The notes under the pieces are model-generated. The model did not search any database. It saw nothing but the letters and a program-made list of their open reading frames with translations, and had not been told where the DNA came from. DNA of 64,000 bases from the NCBI GenBank assembly GCA_027486895.1, contig JAIXOE010000019.1, forward strand, positions 1-64,000, written 5' to 3'. Positions 27,018 to 35,803 of this stretch are shown here, piece after piece. Origin of the DNA: Sphingomonadales bacterium (GTDB lineage Bacteria; Pseudomonadota; Alphaproteobacteria; Sphingomonadales; Sphingomonadaceae). The position numbers and the translations under genes are program-made. Position 1 is the stretch's first letter; each line of letters opens with the position of its first letter.

Positions 27018-29198
27018 TTAGTCGAGCCCGAGCACGAGCGGCATGGACTGTGCAAAACGGCCTATCTGCCGGACACTGAAGCGTAGTTCACTATCTGGCG
27101 CTATTCCGAGGCCAGCGGAAACGTCGGCCGGGATGTGCAACGTGTTTTCGAGCACCGTCCAATCGCGCACGATGATGTCGTCAGCAAAAAACACGACATG
27201 ATACGCTTCACGATCTTCAATCATGAGTTGATCAACGCCATCAACCCACCCAAGGTCCAAGCGTGAACGTCGGATCCAGTTGAGGTGGATATCACCATTG
27301 GCCGCGCGTCGCGCCCGGCCATGTGCAGGCTTCAAAGGCGTTATGGCCCGTCCATTGGCGACCGCAGTCGCCATGGCGGGGTTCGCGTCACCAAGGCCTT
27401 GCGCCTCAACTGTTATCGCCTGTCCAATTTGATAGTCTGTTGGCGCAATTATGCGTGCGGAGGCCGGGTCCATCAAAACGATCTGTGATCCCGCCAGATG
27501 CGCAGGCGCTGAAGGTTCATCCGAAAAACAGGCGCGCGTAAAACGAGAGAGCCGGTATTGTTGGTTGCCCAACGCAACAACCCGACCAACACGGATAAAT
27601 TCCCCGTTTATATAAAAGACAGGAGCGCCAGATACCAAAGGGTGGGTGTCACGATTGGCAAGTAGCATCGAACTATTGAGCAATTCGATTTCGAGAGATG
27701 ACATCTCGTCGATCAATAATGCGCGATGTGATCCAAGCGCGTTTTGCGTCGTCCCGATCACAGCCTGCGGAGCAGTGCTGCCTATGTCCGCTAGCTGCCC
27801 GTCATTTTGGACTGAGAGCGCTGCACGTTTCCAGCCAGCCTCTGTTCCCCCGGCAAATACCGCCAAGGCAGCTTGGTTTGAGTCGCGTTCGGCGATAAGC
27901 GGGCAGTCGATAATGGCAATTCTGGTCTGCCCAATTGGCTGATCGACTGACGCGATGTGGCGCCCAGGTACAGCTGTCGCCTGATGAAGTGAGGCGTGCC
28001 TTGTCGCCATTCGTGCTTTTATTTGTGCCGTACCAAATCCATGTTCAATTTCGTCGATTTGCCATTTTTTTCCGTCTGCGGTTAGGAAGTAATCTCCGGG
28101 TTGTTGCAAAACAGCAGAGGTCATGACTGATGCGCTCAATGTGCTCCGTGCGTACCGGGCAATATCGCCTTTCCTTTCAACCAAGCGCTTTGCCATGGAT
28201 GCGCTCAGGACGGCGGGTAACTCCAACCGGACTTCGCCTCGACCGCCTGATTTTCCAATGCTATGTTGAACACCCGCCTGATAATCGCGATCCGGATCAT
28301 AGTAACGCAGCGAGACCGTACTCGGAACTTGTCCAGCGGGCGAAATGCGGAGGTTTAACGGTTCCAGTCCGCGCATATCTTCTTCCACAGCGATGATAAC
28401 TTGGCTTGGTTGGTCAGGGGTCGCGCCCTGGTCGCGAACAACAAGGCTGCCACCGCGGGTGATGAGTTCAACGGGATAGGCATCCAATATCGGCGCAATT
28501 GCCTCTCTCATATTTGTCCCGCCCGCGGCAAAACCAACTATTGAGTGCGCGCTTTCCGCCAATAGGTCGCCATCCGACAGTGACTTAAACAATTCTGGCA
28601 ACGACAATGGCCCTTCGCGCTCGAAAACCTCGAACGTCAAAGATGGAATTCGGTTGCCAAAATCTGCGAGTTGCAGATCTTCAAACACGACATAAGCGAA
28701 GTCGCGATGGGCAGGGCATTGTCCCATAGCTTCGGCAGATGCGAGCAATGGGTCAGGCTGCTGATCCGCGTAGCCAGAATAAAAGCGCAGTTGCGTGTCG
28801 GTTTTCAAATCGCCGCCAACGCCGCAAATCAAATTGCCGTCGGCCCAAATTCTCCCCAATCGCGCCACTGGCCGGCTCGACAGCGCGACCGCTAGACTAA
28901 CACGATAGCTGTAATTGACAGTCGAAGGGCGACCCTTGCCTCCGCCGCTTTTGACGCGCTCTTCGATCAGGTCTGTCGCCCAGATTACCGTTCCAGCAAC
29001 ACGCATCGCGCCGAATACGCCGGGAATTTGGGTGCCATAGCTTGAGGTTTGGACGGCCAACTCCTTCAGCCGGCTACCTTGACGCGCGGCAGGCGCGAAT
29101 AAGGCCCCGTCGATTTGCTGCCCCAGCGCAGCGCCAATAGCGCCGCCTATCGGTCCGCCAAGCGCAGAGCCAACAGCGGTTAGAACAAGCGTTGCCAT
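27018..29198 (-). CDS. GTA tail-tip protein (gp15/megatron family), short form
   Basis: The 726-residue protein begins with the glycine-rich MATLVLTAVGSALGGPIGGAIGAAL. It continues with the phage tail tip domain (GVFGAMRVAGTVIWATDL, YSYRVSLAVALSSRPVARLGRIWADG) and a C-terminal beta-sandwich region. It matches the gp15 host-contact protein of RcGTA in order and style. RcGTA gp15 is about 1,300 residues and contains a TIM-barrel module; that module seems absent here. It starts one base after the NlpC/P60 gene. Confidence 0.87.
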   Translation of the reverse strand: MATLVLTAVGSALGGPIGGAIGAALGQQIDGALFAPAARQGSRLKELAVQTSSYGTQIPGVFGAMRVAGTVIWATDLIEERVKSGGGKGRPSTVNYSYRVSLAVALSSRPVARLGRIWADGNLICGVGGDLKTDTQLRFYSGYADQQPDPLLASAEAMGQCPAHRDFAYVVFEDLQLADFGNRIPSLTFEVFEREGPLSLPELFKSLSDGDLLAESAHSIVGFAAGGTNMREAIAPILDAYPVELITRGGSLVVRDQGATPDQPSQVIIAVEEDMRGLEPLNLRISPAGQVPSTVSLRYYDPDRDYQAGVQHSIGKSGGRGEVRLELPAVLSASMAKRLVERKGDIARYARSTLSASVMTSAVLQQPGDYFLTADGKKWQIDEIEHGFGTAQIKARMATRHASLHQATAVPGRHIASVDQPIGQTRIAIIDCPLIAERDSNQAALAVFAGGTEAGWKRAALSVQNDGQLADIGSTAPQAVIGTTQNALGSHRALLIDEMSSLEIELLNSSMLLANRDTHPLVSGAPVFYINGEFIRVGRVVALGNQQYRLSRFTRACFSDEPSAPAHLAGSQIVLMDPASARIIAPTDYQIGQAITVEAQGLGDANPAMATAVANGRAITPLKPAHGRARRAANGDIHLNWIRRSRLDLGWVDGVDQLMIEDREAYHVVFFADDIIVRDWTVLENTLHIPADVSAGLGIAPDSELRFSVRQIGRFAQSMPLVLGLD

Positions 29199-29199
29199 A

Positions 29200-29634
29200 T
29201 CAGTCTCCGAAAAGGCGCCAGTGCGCGATTATGCGCCACGGCAGCGGCAAGGGCGTCACGACAACGCGGCCTAGGCCCATATGCGCGTGCACCGCGCCTG
29301 CATGGGTCAAGATTGCGAGGTGAATTTGCCGCGCGCCGGGCGCAAGCAACAGAACGTCTCCGGCAACGACAGATGCGTCAGTGACGCGCCGGAAGCCCCG
29401 TTCATCAAAATAGGCACAGGCGCGGTCGGCATATTGACCACGCAGCCGATAATCGGAGGGCACAGTGGCGTCTTTGCCTACCACAGAAAGGCAAAGTCCG
29501 ACCAATCCGACACAATCGAGCCCGCTCTCCACCGAACGTCCATGGAGCAAAAACGGAATGCCAATTAAATCGAGTGCCGCTCGTTCAACCGCAACTTGTT
29601 GGTGCGTGCGGGCAGATGCAATTTTAGCTTGCAC
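29200..29634 (-). CDS. GTA NlpC/P60-type peptidase (gp14)
   Basis: The 144-residue protein has the NlpC/P60 catalytic cysteine in GLDCVGLVGL and the histidine in AGAVHAHMG, the usual Cys-His pair. It would cut host peptidoglycan during DNA entry. The start is a GTG overlapping the hub gene by 11 bases. Order (hub, peptidase, megatron) equals RcGTA genes 13-15. Confidence 0.88.
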   Translation of the reverse strand: MQAKIASARTHQQVAVERAALDLIGIPFLLHGRSVESGLDCVGLVGLCLSVVGKDATVPSDYRLRGQYADRACAYFDERGFRRVTDASVVAGDVLLLAPGARQIHLAILTHAGAVHAHMGLGRVVVTPLPLPWRIIAHWRLFGD

Positions 29635-30445
29635 CGGGATATCGGGTCAGCAAGTCATTCCCGGGCAGATAGGGTTCGCCGCGAAAATTGATGCCGTTGC
29701 CAAATCGCGCCGCGCAGGTTTTCATCAGCTTATCACAGCCTTCTATCACCTCAATCAGATCGCCCGTGCTGACAGCTGATTGTGGCATCGTCTGCAATTC
29801 AATCATGGTCGCGTCATTGTTGGCAATGCTGAATTCCAACCCCGCATTCGGGCCAGTCAACCAGCGCGCGCTGCCACACGTCAATTGGCCAACAGCAAAT
29901 GGCGCGATATTGCTTACCGAAACCGCATAATCTTGAACGCTCGAAACGGTCGCCAAATGACGGAAGCGCTCGCGATTTAGCCCGCAGGCTGCGTCACAAA
30001 ACTCGGCACGACATGACGGCGTTGTTTGGGGCGCGACCTTCTTATCAAGACGTGACTGGATGCCGACAAGTTCAGCCGAAAACGCATCATCCGCAAAGGA
30101 CACCGCGCCCAATTCGCCGGAAGCCAAAACGCGCTTCCCACTTGCGGGTGCGGTCCAATCAAAGAGAAAAATCTCCAGATATGCGCCGTCCCATCGGCCG
30201 GTGGTCAAATCATCGGATCGCATAATGTCCGAGGTCAATGCCCCGGAGACATCAAGGCCGTCATTCTCCAATCCAACGCTTTGCACGATCGTCGTGGGCT
30301 GCATACCGGGGCTGGATTTCAGCATAATGCCGTCGTGAAGCACGTCGGCATCGTGCGAGGTGAAGCCCACCGTCATGCCATCGGTCCGTTCCAACCGCCA
30401 GCCATATGCGACCGTAATAAGCGGCCCATCCATCCAGAGGTCCAT
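29624..30445 (-). CDS. GTA tail hub protein (gp13, DUF2163)
   Basis: The 273-residue protein belongs to DUF2163/TIGR02218. It has the paired cysteine regions PSCRAEFCDAACG and GCDKLMKTCAARFGNG followed by NFRGEPYLPG. This family is related to phage minor tail protein L, where such cysteines hold an iron-sulfur cluster; cluster binding here is an inference. It shares one base with the preceding distal tail gene (TGATG). Confidence 0.9.
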   Translation of the reverse strand: MDLWMDGPLITVAYGWRLERTDGMTVGFTSHDADVLHDGIMLKSSPGMQPTTIVQSVGLENDGLDVSGALTSDIMRSDDLTTGRWDGAYLEIFLFDWTAPASGKRVLASGELGAVSFADDAFSAELVGIQSRLDKKVAPQTTPSCRAEFCDAACGLNRERFRHLATVSSVQDYAVSVSNIAPFAVGQLTCGSARWLTGPNAGLEFSIANNDATMIELQTMPQSAVSTGDLIEVIEGCDKLMKTCAARFGNGINFRGEPYLPGNDLLTRYPGAS

Positions 30446-32769
30446 CAGGTGGCTTCCCGAATTTCAACCAGCGGTATCGTTGGCACATCGCCTGCACCAA
30501 AGGTCGCCCGTGCGATATCCAGCCGGTCGGTTGCAAAGCGCACAGGAACATCGAAACGGAAACCGGCGGTAATGATGGCGCCCATTGCAGGTGCAGTTTC
30601 AAATTCGATTGTTCCGCCAGCGTTCAATGACCAGCCTGTTGCCGCGACGTTATCGACCGCAACAGTCACAGAAGCCGGCACTGGCCTTGTAATGCGTCGC
30701 ACTTGGCCGTCGGCGCCATAGGTCTTGATCAGCGGAAATGCCGTGCGCACGCCATCACCCGCGCCCAAATTTTGATCAATCATGCTGGGCGTGCCAGTCA
30801 TCATGTTTGAACTGTTGTCGAACGGATCCGTAAAACGAAAGCCAACCGCAGGCCCATGCCGGGCGCGAAAGAAAGCAAGCAAGATGCCCAGTTCATTTTC
30901 AGACCTTACACCCGGACTGACATCGTAACTTAGCCGCGCATTTTCCCAGCTGCTGTTGCGGCGTTCATGCCCCGATAAAGTGGTTACAATATTGGTGGAA
31001 AACTCCGCTATGACTTCCGCCTCGCGGCCAATTTCCAGCGGAAAAAGCACGTCATCAAAGTGCTGCACAGTTGCATCCTCCTGTCCAATTTCGAAATGCG
31101 TGAACCCGTCGCGTGCAACCTGCGGCAGCGCCCAGACGTAGGTTTCGGCGGTGCCCCTTGCCCGACTTTCGCGCGCGGCAATTTCAATGTCGCTCCACTG
31201 CGCTTTGTCTTCTGGTCGCAGAACAAAGCCGGTAAAATAATGCTGCTCGTTAACGGGATAGCCAAGGCGTTGGGCCATCAGAGGAATGGCCCGCCGCGTG
31301 GCGCCATGGTTGCCCGATGTGACCCAATCATAATCTTCGAGCTGAAGCACATCGAACGCTGGAGCAGACCATCCCAACGGAACATTAGCGCGAATGGCTT
31401 CGGGTGCCGACGGATCAAGGACCGTTGGCAAATACACCAACAGCAGTGTCTCTATGCCAGCCGTTCCCGCTTCATCAGCGGCAGCAGCACAGATTGATGC
31501 TGTAGATGCCGCAAGTATCTCGCCAGCCCGGTCCAGCATTGCGTTTTGCGCTGGTGATTTTGGCCCTGTTATGTCGGATATGCTGACCGACAATGCCCCG
31601 ATTGCGGCGGTCGCAGCAGCATCATACGCACAGATACGGCCGTCGGGCATGATCCACCACCATGGCTCCCCGATCTGAAACTTCACAGGCAGCCCAGCTT
31701 CTTTCAAGATGAAGACAAATGCGCGCGCCACTGCATTTAAATAGTTCATAGCCCCGACATTTGCAGGCGACAGCAAAGTGGATGGCGGGACCCACCCGGT
31801 TAACGCCGGGTCGCCATTTTCTGCCCGTTGTTTCCAGTCGTTCCAGCAATGCGCGTCAAACAATTCGTAGCTCAGCGAGAAAATCAGATCGAAGCCAAGC
31901 AGTTTTGCCTGCGCCGCGAAATTTTGGTGCCACGCACGACAGGGCGCGTTGAGTGCACCGCCCGCCAAGCTCACATAGTGTTCGTCGCCCAGCGGCTCGA
32001 GCCGGAAATAATGGCTCATGCCCACATAATGATTGATCGTTTTTCGGTAGCCAAGAGCATGTATCTGGCGAGCCAGCCGCGCCGGGGTTTGGTTATACGC
32101 ATCGTCATATCCCGTAGCCATTTTCAGATCATGCTCGGGTATCATGACATCGCCAGTGTCGAGCATGACACCAGCGCCATCGCATCTGATCTCCGTGAGT
32201 TCCGCCCAAGCTTCAACAGGTGCAGGTAAATTGCCAGCGAGGCCAGTATAACCCAGCGGGACCAATGATATGAAAATCTGGTCAATGTCGCCTGCAAACA
32301 CGGGCTCCGCCTCATCTGGCAAAAGAAACCCGCCCTGAAGGTTGCTGAAATCCAGCGCAATTTCCGCATCTTCCGGCGTGCCGACAGCGTAATTCCAAAG
32401 GCGGACATACCAACTTTTCGCAGCACCAGCCGCATCGCGACCGTTAATGGTAAGTGTTGGCCCGTTGACGGCATCAAGCGGCATGATGCCAGCCGACCGC
32501 CACCGGAACGTCATCGTCAGTCGCCGATAATCCCGATTGGTTTCGTAAGCCAATAAGGGATGGTCCCAATGGTCAATGCTGTCCCAGATCAGTCCGGCCA
32601 GATCATCGCTTCGATAAAATGTTGCGTCCGCGCGCAGGGATTCCGGCCCGGTCGTAACGATTGATGCCATCATCGGGCGCGGGAAGTTGACCGTCCAGAA
32701 ACGGGGGTCAAACCGCATGACGGGCACAGATTTCTGCTGTCGCCGGTGATCGCAAAGCCAATATGCCAT
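30445..32769 (-). CDS. GTA distal tail protein (gp12, DUF2460) with large N-terminal glycosidase-like domain
   Basis: The 774-residue product ends in a DUF2460/TIGR02217 domain from about residue 570 (FDDVLFPLEIGREAEVIAEF, RNSSWENARLSYDVSPGVRS, GFRFTDPFDNSS), which is the RcGTA distal tail protein. About 570 residues precede it. They look like a carbohydrate-active TIM-barrel enzyme, with acidic residues in LSYELFDAHCW, QIGEPWWW and LQLEDYDWV. RcGTA gp12 is only about 200 residues. The added domain may bind or cut capsule or envelope polysaccharide; this is inferred from the acidic motifs only. Confidence 0.82.
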   Translation of the reverse strand: MAYWLCDHRRQQKSVPVMRFDPRFWTVNFPRPMMASIVTTGPESLRADATFYRSDDLAGLIWDSIDHWDHPLLAYETNRDYRRLTMTFRWRSAGIMPLDAVNGPTLTINGRDAAGAAKSWYVRLWNYAVGTPEDAEIALDFSNLQGGFLLPDEAEPVFAGDIDQIFISLVPLGYTGLAGNLPAPVEAWAELTEIRCDGAGVMLDTGDVMIPEHDLKMATGYDDAYNQTPARLARQIHALGYRKTINHYVGMSHYFRLEPLGDEHYVSLAGGALNAPCRAWHQNFAAQAKLLGFDLIFSLSYELFDAHCWNDWKQRAENGDPALTGWVPPSTLLSPANVGAMNYLNAVARAFVFILKEAGLPVKFQIGEPWWWIMPDGRICAYDAAATAAIGALSVSISDITGPKSPAQNAMLDRAGEILAASTASICAAAADEAGTAGIETLLLVYLPTVLDPSAPEAIRANVPLGWSAPAFDVLQLEDYDWVTSGNHGATRRAIPLMAQRLGYPVNEQHYFTGFVLRPEDKAQWSDIEIAARESRARGTAETYVWALPQVARDGFTHFEIGQEDATVQHFDDVLFPLEIGREAEVIAEFSTNIVTTLSGHERRNSSWENARLSYDVSPGVRSENELGILLAFFRARHGPAVGFRFTDPFDNSSNMMTGTPSMIDQNLGAGDGVRTAFPLIKTYGADGQVRRITRPVPASVTVAVDNVAATGWSLNAGGTIEFETAPAMGAIITAGFRFDVPVRFATDRLDIARATFGAGDVPTIPLVEIREAT

Positions 32770-32772
32770 GTT

Positions 32773-33348
32773 TCAATCCCGCGCCAAGGCTTGCCGAACG
32801 GCGCGCGCAACATGTCGCGAAGATCGCTCAAGTGCGGCAGGCGCGCTGCCCTTGCCCGCATCCGAAACATTGATGGTCAGCCGAACATGCGTTGGCGCGC
32901 TGGCACCCCCGCCCGTTTCGATGCGCCCGCTGCTTGTTGGGACAAATAGCTCTGGCCCCCGCTCACCGACACGATAGGCCCTGCCCGGCGACACCGGTCC
33001 GCCGGTGGCACGTCCGGGTGCCCCAAGCACTCCGCCCAAAAGCGCACCCAACGACCCAAGCAGGCCGCCGCCGCCCGAAGCACCGCCGCCCATATTGTTA
33101 AGGCCTGCTTGAATTGCAGAACTCGCGATTTCCGAAAGCACGGACAGTGCAACCCTGCGCAAATCTTCAAAGCCGAACTTGCCGCGCTGGATCGCACCAG
33201 CAAGGCCACGTTCCAATGCCGACCCGGCGCGTTCAAGTCCGTCGGTAAAGGGGCCGTCAAGTTCAGCGCGCATCGCGGCCACGTCGCTTGCAAAGGCGCG
33301 GGTATCGGCGCGCACCGATACGACAAGCCTGTCAATTTCTTCGTCCAT
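32773..33348 (-). CDS. GTA tape measure protein (gp11)
   Basis: This 191-residue, mainly helical protein has a glycine-rich centre (NNMGGGASGGGGLLGSLGALLGG) and the tail-tape C-terminal motif GPVSPGRAYRVGERGPELFVP. It sits between the tail chaperones and the distal tail gene, as in RcGTA. The short length agrees with a short tail. It overlaps the chaperone stop by one base (TAATG). Confidence 0.88.
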   Translation of the reverse strand: MDEEIDRLVVSVRADTRAFASDVAAMRAELDGPFTDGLERAGSALERGLAGAIQRGKFGFEDLRRVALSVLSEIASSAIQAGLNNMGGGASGGGGLLGSLGALLGGVLGAPGRATGGPVSPGRAYRVGERGPELFVPTSSGRIETGGGASAPTHVRLTINVSDAGKGSAPAALERSSRHVARAVRQALARD

Positions 33349-33554
33349 TATTGTTCTCCTGCCGCTTTATCTGGAAACAGCGACATCAGATTTTGAATCT
33401 CGTTCGGGTTGGGCGGGGCGGCGTCATCACCATCGGCGATCTGCAAAATGCAGACCAGTTCAGCGGGCGTGGCATTCCAGAATTCGTTTGGACGCCAGCC
33501 CAATTGCAGCGCACAAATCGCGCTCAACCGCTGCGCGGTCTCGCCAAATGTCAT
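33348..33554 (-). CDS. phage tail assembly chaperone (gp10.1)
   Basis: The 68-residue protein matches the small tail assembly chaperone of GTA clusters: LGWRPNEFWNATPAEL with a helical C-terminus. It is coupled by ATGA to the larger chaperone upstream. Such pairs guard the tape measure during tail assembly. Confidence 0.85.
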   Translation of the reverse strand: MTFGETAQRLSAICALQLGWRPNEFWNATPAELVCILQIADGDDAAPPNPNEIQNLMSLFPDKAAGEQ

Positions 33555-33865
33555 CGCCCGCTTAAAATCTGGCCAAGCAACATCTTGAGCGCAGGCGTCA
33601 TCGCCGCAAGGCCCGCTTGCGTCAGGGTCTCGCTAAAATCCGCGCGCGTCGCCTCAGCATCGGCGTCAGTTCGGCAATGCCAAAACAGGCTGACCATTTC
33701 CGATAGCTTCAGTCCCCCCGCAGCCGCGCGTTCGACCAAGGCGAACAAAGGCCCAAGCTCCTCTTCACAAGCCACCAGCGCCGAGAAGGTTGGGCGCAAT
33801 AATATATGCCCGCCTTCAACCGCAATCGTCGCCTCGCCGCGCAGGGCATTGGCAGGCCGGCTCAT
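33551..33865 (-). CDS. GTA family tail assembly chaperone (gp10)
   Basis: The 104-residue protein has the family opening RGEATIAVEGGHILLRPTFSALVACEEELG, which matches the GTA gp10 family. Four-base ATGA overlaps join it to the tail tube gene before it and the small chaperone after it. Confidence 0.87.
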   Translation of the reverse strand: MSRPANALRGEATIAVEGGHILLRPTFSALVACEEELGPLFALVERAAAGGLKLSEMVSLFWHCRTDADAEATRADFSETLTQAGLAAMTPALKMLLGQILSGR

Positions 33866-34269
33866 AATGATGCGACCTGACCACTGCTTTCAAGCGCCAG
33901 CGTGTAGGAGCGCTCGCCATTGAAATCACCAGCATAGTCCAACCGCGCGACAAGGAATTTGCCGCGCAGCCGGTCGCCACTTTCAAAACTCAATTCATAG
34001 TCATCAAGCAGACCCGAAAGCGCGTTGTTTTTGATCCGGGTCTCGGCGGTCGAGCCAGTGAATACGCCCGCTCCCGATACAGAAACCGAACGCACGCCTG
34101 CACCGGAAAGCAGCTCGCGCCAAGCGCCGCTGCCCTTGTTGGTGATGACCACGGGGTCGCCGTTGATCGACAATTGCGTGGTTCGTAGCCCAGCAACCGT
34201 CGCGTACACAGGCGTCACTGCGCCGTCGCCAACCTTTAATAGGAACGCGCTTCCTTTTTCTGCAGGCAT
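33862..34269 (-). CDS. GTA major tail (tube) protein (gp9, TP901-1 type)
   Basis: The 135-residue protein starts at the ATG behind GGAAAAGG. It has the tail tube marks KGSAFLLKVGDG, GLRTTQLSINGDPVVITNKGSG and LSFESGDRLRGKFLVARLDYAGDFNGERSY. It polymerises into the tail tube. A small GC hairpin lies just upstream (34292-34309). Confidence 0.9.
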   Translation of the reverse strand: MPAEKGSAFLLKVGDGAVTPVYATVAGLRTTQLSINGDPVVITNKGSGAWRELLSGAGVRSVSVSGAGVFTGSTAETRIKNNALSGLLDDYELSFESGDRLRGKFLVARLDYAGDFNGERSYTLALESSGQVASL

Positions 34270-34291
34270 AAGCCTTTTCCTTTCGAAAATG

Positions 34292-34309
34292 CCCCGCCAA
34301 CCGGCGAGG
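34292..34309 (-). other. small hairpin before the tail tube gene
   Basis: CCCCGCC and GGCGAGG flank a short loop in the 70-base gap between the tail terminator and the tail tube gene; one pair is mismatched. A similar, stronger hairpin follows the capsid gene. It may tune mRNA stability or expression of the abundant tube protein. Confidence 0.35.
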
Positions 34310-34339
34310 AAATATATGATTATGCGCCAGTCGTCGGCG

Positions 34340-34738
34340 TCAGATCGCGAGTAAGCGCACGCGGTGCTCAACCAGCCCGGCCCATGGTCCGGCTGGATCA
34401 CGAACGACCATTGACCGCACAAAAACGAGGCTTGCGATGCGCCAATCCGGCAGATCGCGGGGTATGGCCAGAACGGCATCCTCGATATGCGACATCAGAT
34501 TGGACAAACGGGTGGCGGACTCACCATCATCCCACACCGTCAACGCCATCCGGATTTCGCGGCCGACGCCTGTCTTTGTGCTCCAGTCGCTAACGATCCC
34601 GTCGTTGATGGCGACATAAGGAAATATAGCACGCGGTGGTGGTCCGTCATAAATTCCCGTCAACGCATCTGCCAAAACCGGATGCGCCGCGAGCGCGGAA
34701 ACAGCGGCTGCCTGAAGCGCGTGCATGGCGCTGTTCAT
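34340..34738 (-). CDS. GTA tail terminator (gp8, DUF3168)
   Basis: The 132-residue product fits DUF3168: ALQAAAVSALAAHPVLADALTGIYDGPPP, FPYVAINDG, and REIRMALTVWDD. It caps the tail tube and joins it to the head. The ATG at 34738 overlaps the preceding stop by ATGA, so the longer reading to 34804 is not used. Confidence 0.88.
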   Translation of the reverse strand: MNSAMHALQAAAVSALAAHPVLADALTGIYDGPPPRAIFPYVAINDGIVSDWSTKTGVGREIRMALTVWDDGESATRLSNLMSHIEDAVLAIPRDLPDWRIASLVFVRSMVVRDPAGPWAGLVEHRVRLLAI

Positions 34739-34932
34739 CGTCCAAAATTCCTTAATCGAGGGTCGTCGACCATGCGTCGCCGCAGGTTTTTGCCGACAAG
34801 GCATATGCCAGCGCCGCTTCGTTCCACATCGACGCCGACTGGGCGAAGTGCCTGCATCAGTTGGTCGCGTATGTCGTCAGCACGGCGTTCGCCCAAAGCT
34901 TCGGCTTTTGCCTTGATCCGGTCTGTATTCAC
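34735..34932 (-). CDS. small GTA head-tail junction protein of unknown role
   Basis: This 65-residue ORF is coupled by ATGA overlaps to the stopper gene before it and the terminator gene after it, so it is almost certainly translated. The sequence is charged (AEALGERRADDIRDQL, LVGKNLRRRMVDDPRL). It looks like a shortened HK97 gp10-type head-tail protein, but I cannot confirm that. RcGTA has no named gene in this slot. Confidence 0.7.
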   Translation of the reverse strand: MNTDRIKAKAEALGERRADDIRDQLMQALRPVGVDVERSGAGICLVGKNLRRRMVDDPRLRNFGR

Positions 34933-35255
34933 CGAACCTCCTCACAGGTGAGCCGCATTTGTGCTGGCGTGATTGGGTCACTTAACACTGCGCGTACGGC
35001 AAGATATTTGCCCCGCCATGCCAAGCGCGTGCCAAGGCCAACGCCTTCGCGTTTGCGCATGGTGACTTGCCAGCGCGGCAATGCAGACAGGGCATCCGCG
35101 CGGCTTAAATCGCCAGGGATCAGCGGCGCGACCGCAACCCATGCTTGCCCGTCATAACGATATCTGCCCGATGCACCTGCCATGCTGTCGCGATCGCTAA
35201 GGCGGGTTTCGATATCCACACGTTCGCGCAGACTGCCTGCAAATTCCCCGCTCAT
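34929..35255 (-). CDS. GTA head-tail stopper/adaptor (gp7)
   Basis: The 108-residue protein has SLRERVDIETRL, a typical opening of phage head-tail joining proteins, followed by W(V)AVAPLIPGD and RWQVTMRKREGVGLGTRLAWRGKY. The ATG at 35255 overlaps the gp6 stop by ATGA. A much longer upstream reading (to 35597) is an overlap artefact. Confidence 0.87.
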   Translation of the reverse strand: MSGEFAGSLRERVDIETRLSDRDSMAGASGRYRYDGQAWVAVAPLIPGDLSRADALSALPRWQVTMRKREGVGLGTRLAWRGKYLAVRAVLSDPITPAQMRLTCEEVR

Positions 35256-35791
35256 GCGACGCGCATCCGGCGCCATGGCTGAAGCAACGCCAACGCAGCG
35301 GCTGGCGGGCCATCGTCGCTGGCGCTGTCGCGGTTGCTGTAGAAATGGCCTGCCAGCCGAAGCAGTCCAAGTCGCAGTGACTCCGGCAAGCTTGCCCAAT
35401 CGGCGGCCAAACCGGCGATCAGCGATATCTCTACACGCCCGGCACTGGCAGGCTGCAACACCCTGAAGTAAGCCTCGCCTTGTGAGGAGATCTTGAGCTC
35501 CCATGCCGACGCCGGAAGGGCGAAAGTTGCACCTTCCGCTGGAATGCCCGTGACATTCGTTATCGCCTGTACAGGTAATGCCTGCAATATTTGCCATCCA
35601 CTGCCTGCCGTGACAATTTCGGTTGCCGCGCGGCGCAGAAGGGCTTGGCGGGTAAACTGCTCCGCATGGCCAATCGCCGCGAGGATCGACGCCGCCAACG
35701 AACTGTCGTCCACATTCTCATCGACACGCAAATAGGCTCGCACCTCGTCCAGCATCACGCTGTCGAGGCCGAGCGGTTCCATGCTCAGCAT
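35252..35791 (-). CDS. GTA head-tail connector/adaptor (gp6, phiE125 gp8 type)
   Basis: The 179-residue protein has the connector opening LDEVRAYLRVDENVDDSSLAASILAAIGHAEQFTRQAL and ends with LRLAGHFYSNRD. This is the gp6-like family that binds the portal ring. AAGGAAA precedes the ATG at 35791. In RcGTA it follows the capsid gene directly; here four extra genes intervene. Confidence 0.9.
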   Translation of the reverse strand: MLSMEPLGLDSVMLDEVRAYLRVDENVDDSSLAASILAAIGHAEQFTRQALLRRAATEIVTAGSGWQILQALPVQAITNVTGIPAEGATFALPASAWELKISSQGEAYFRVLQPASAGRVEISLIAGLAADWASLPESLRLGLLRLAGHFYSNRDSASDDGPPAAALALLQPWRRMRVA

Positions 35792-35803
35792 TTCAATTTC
35801 CTT

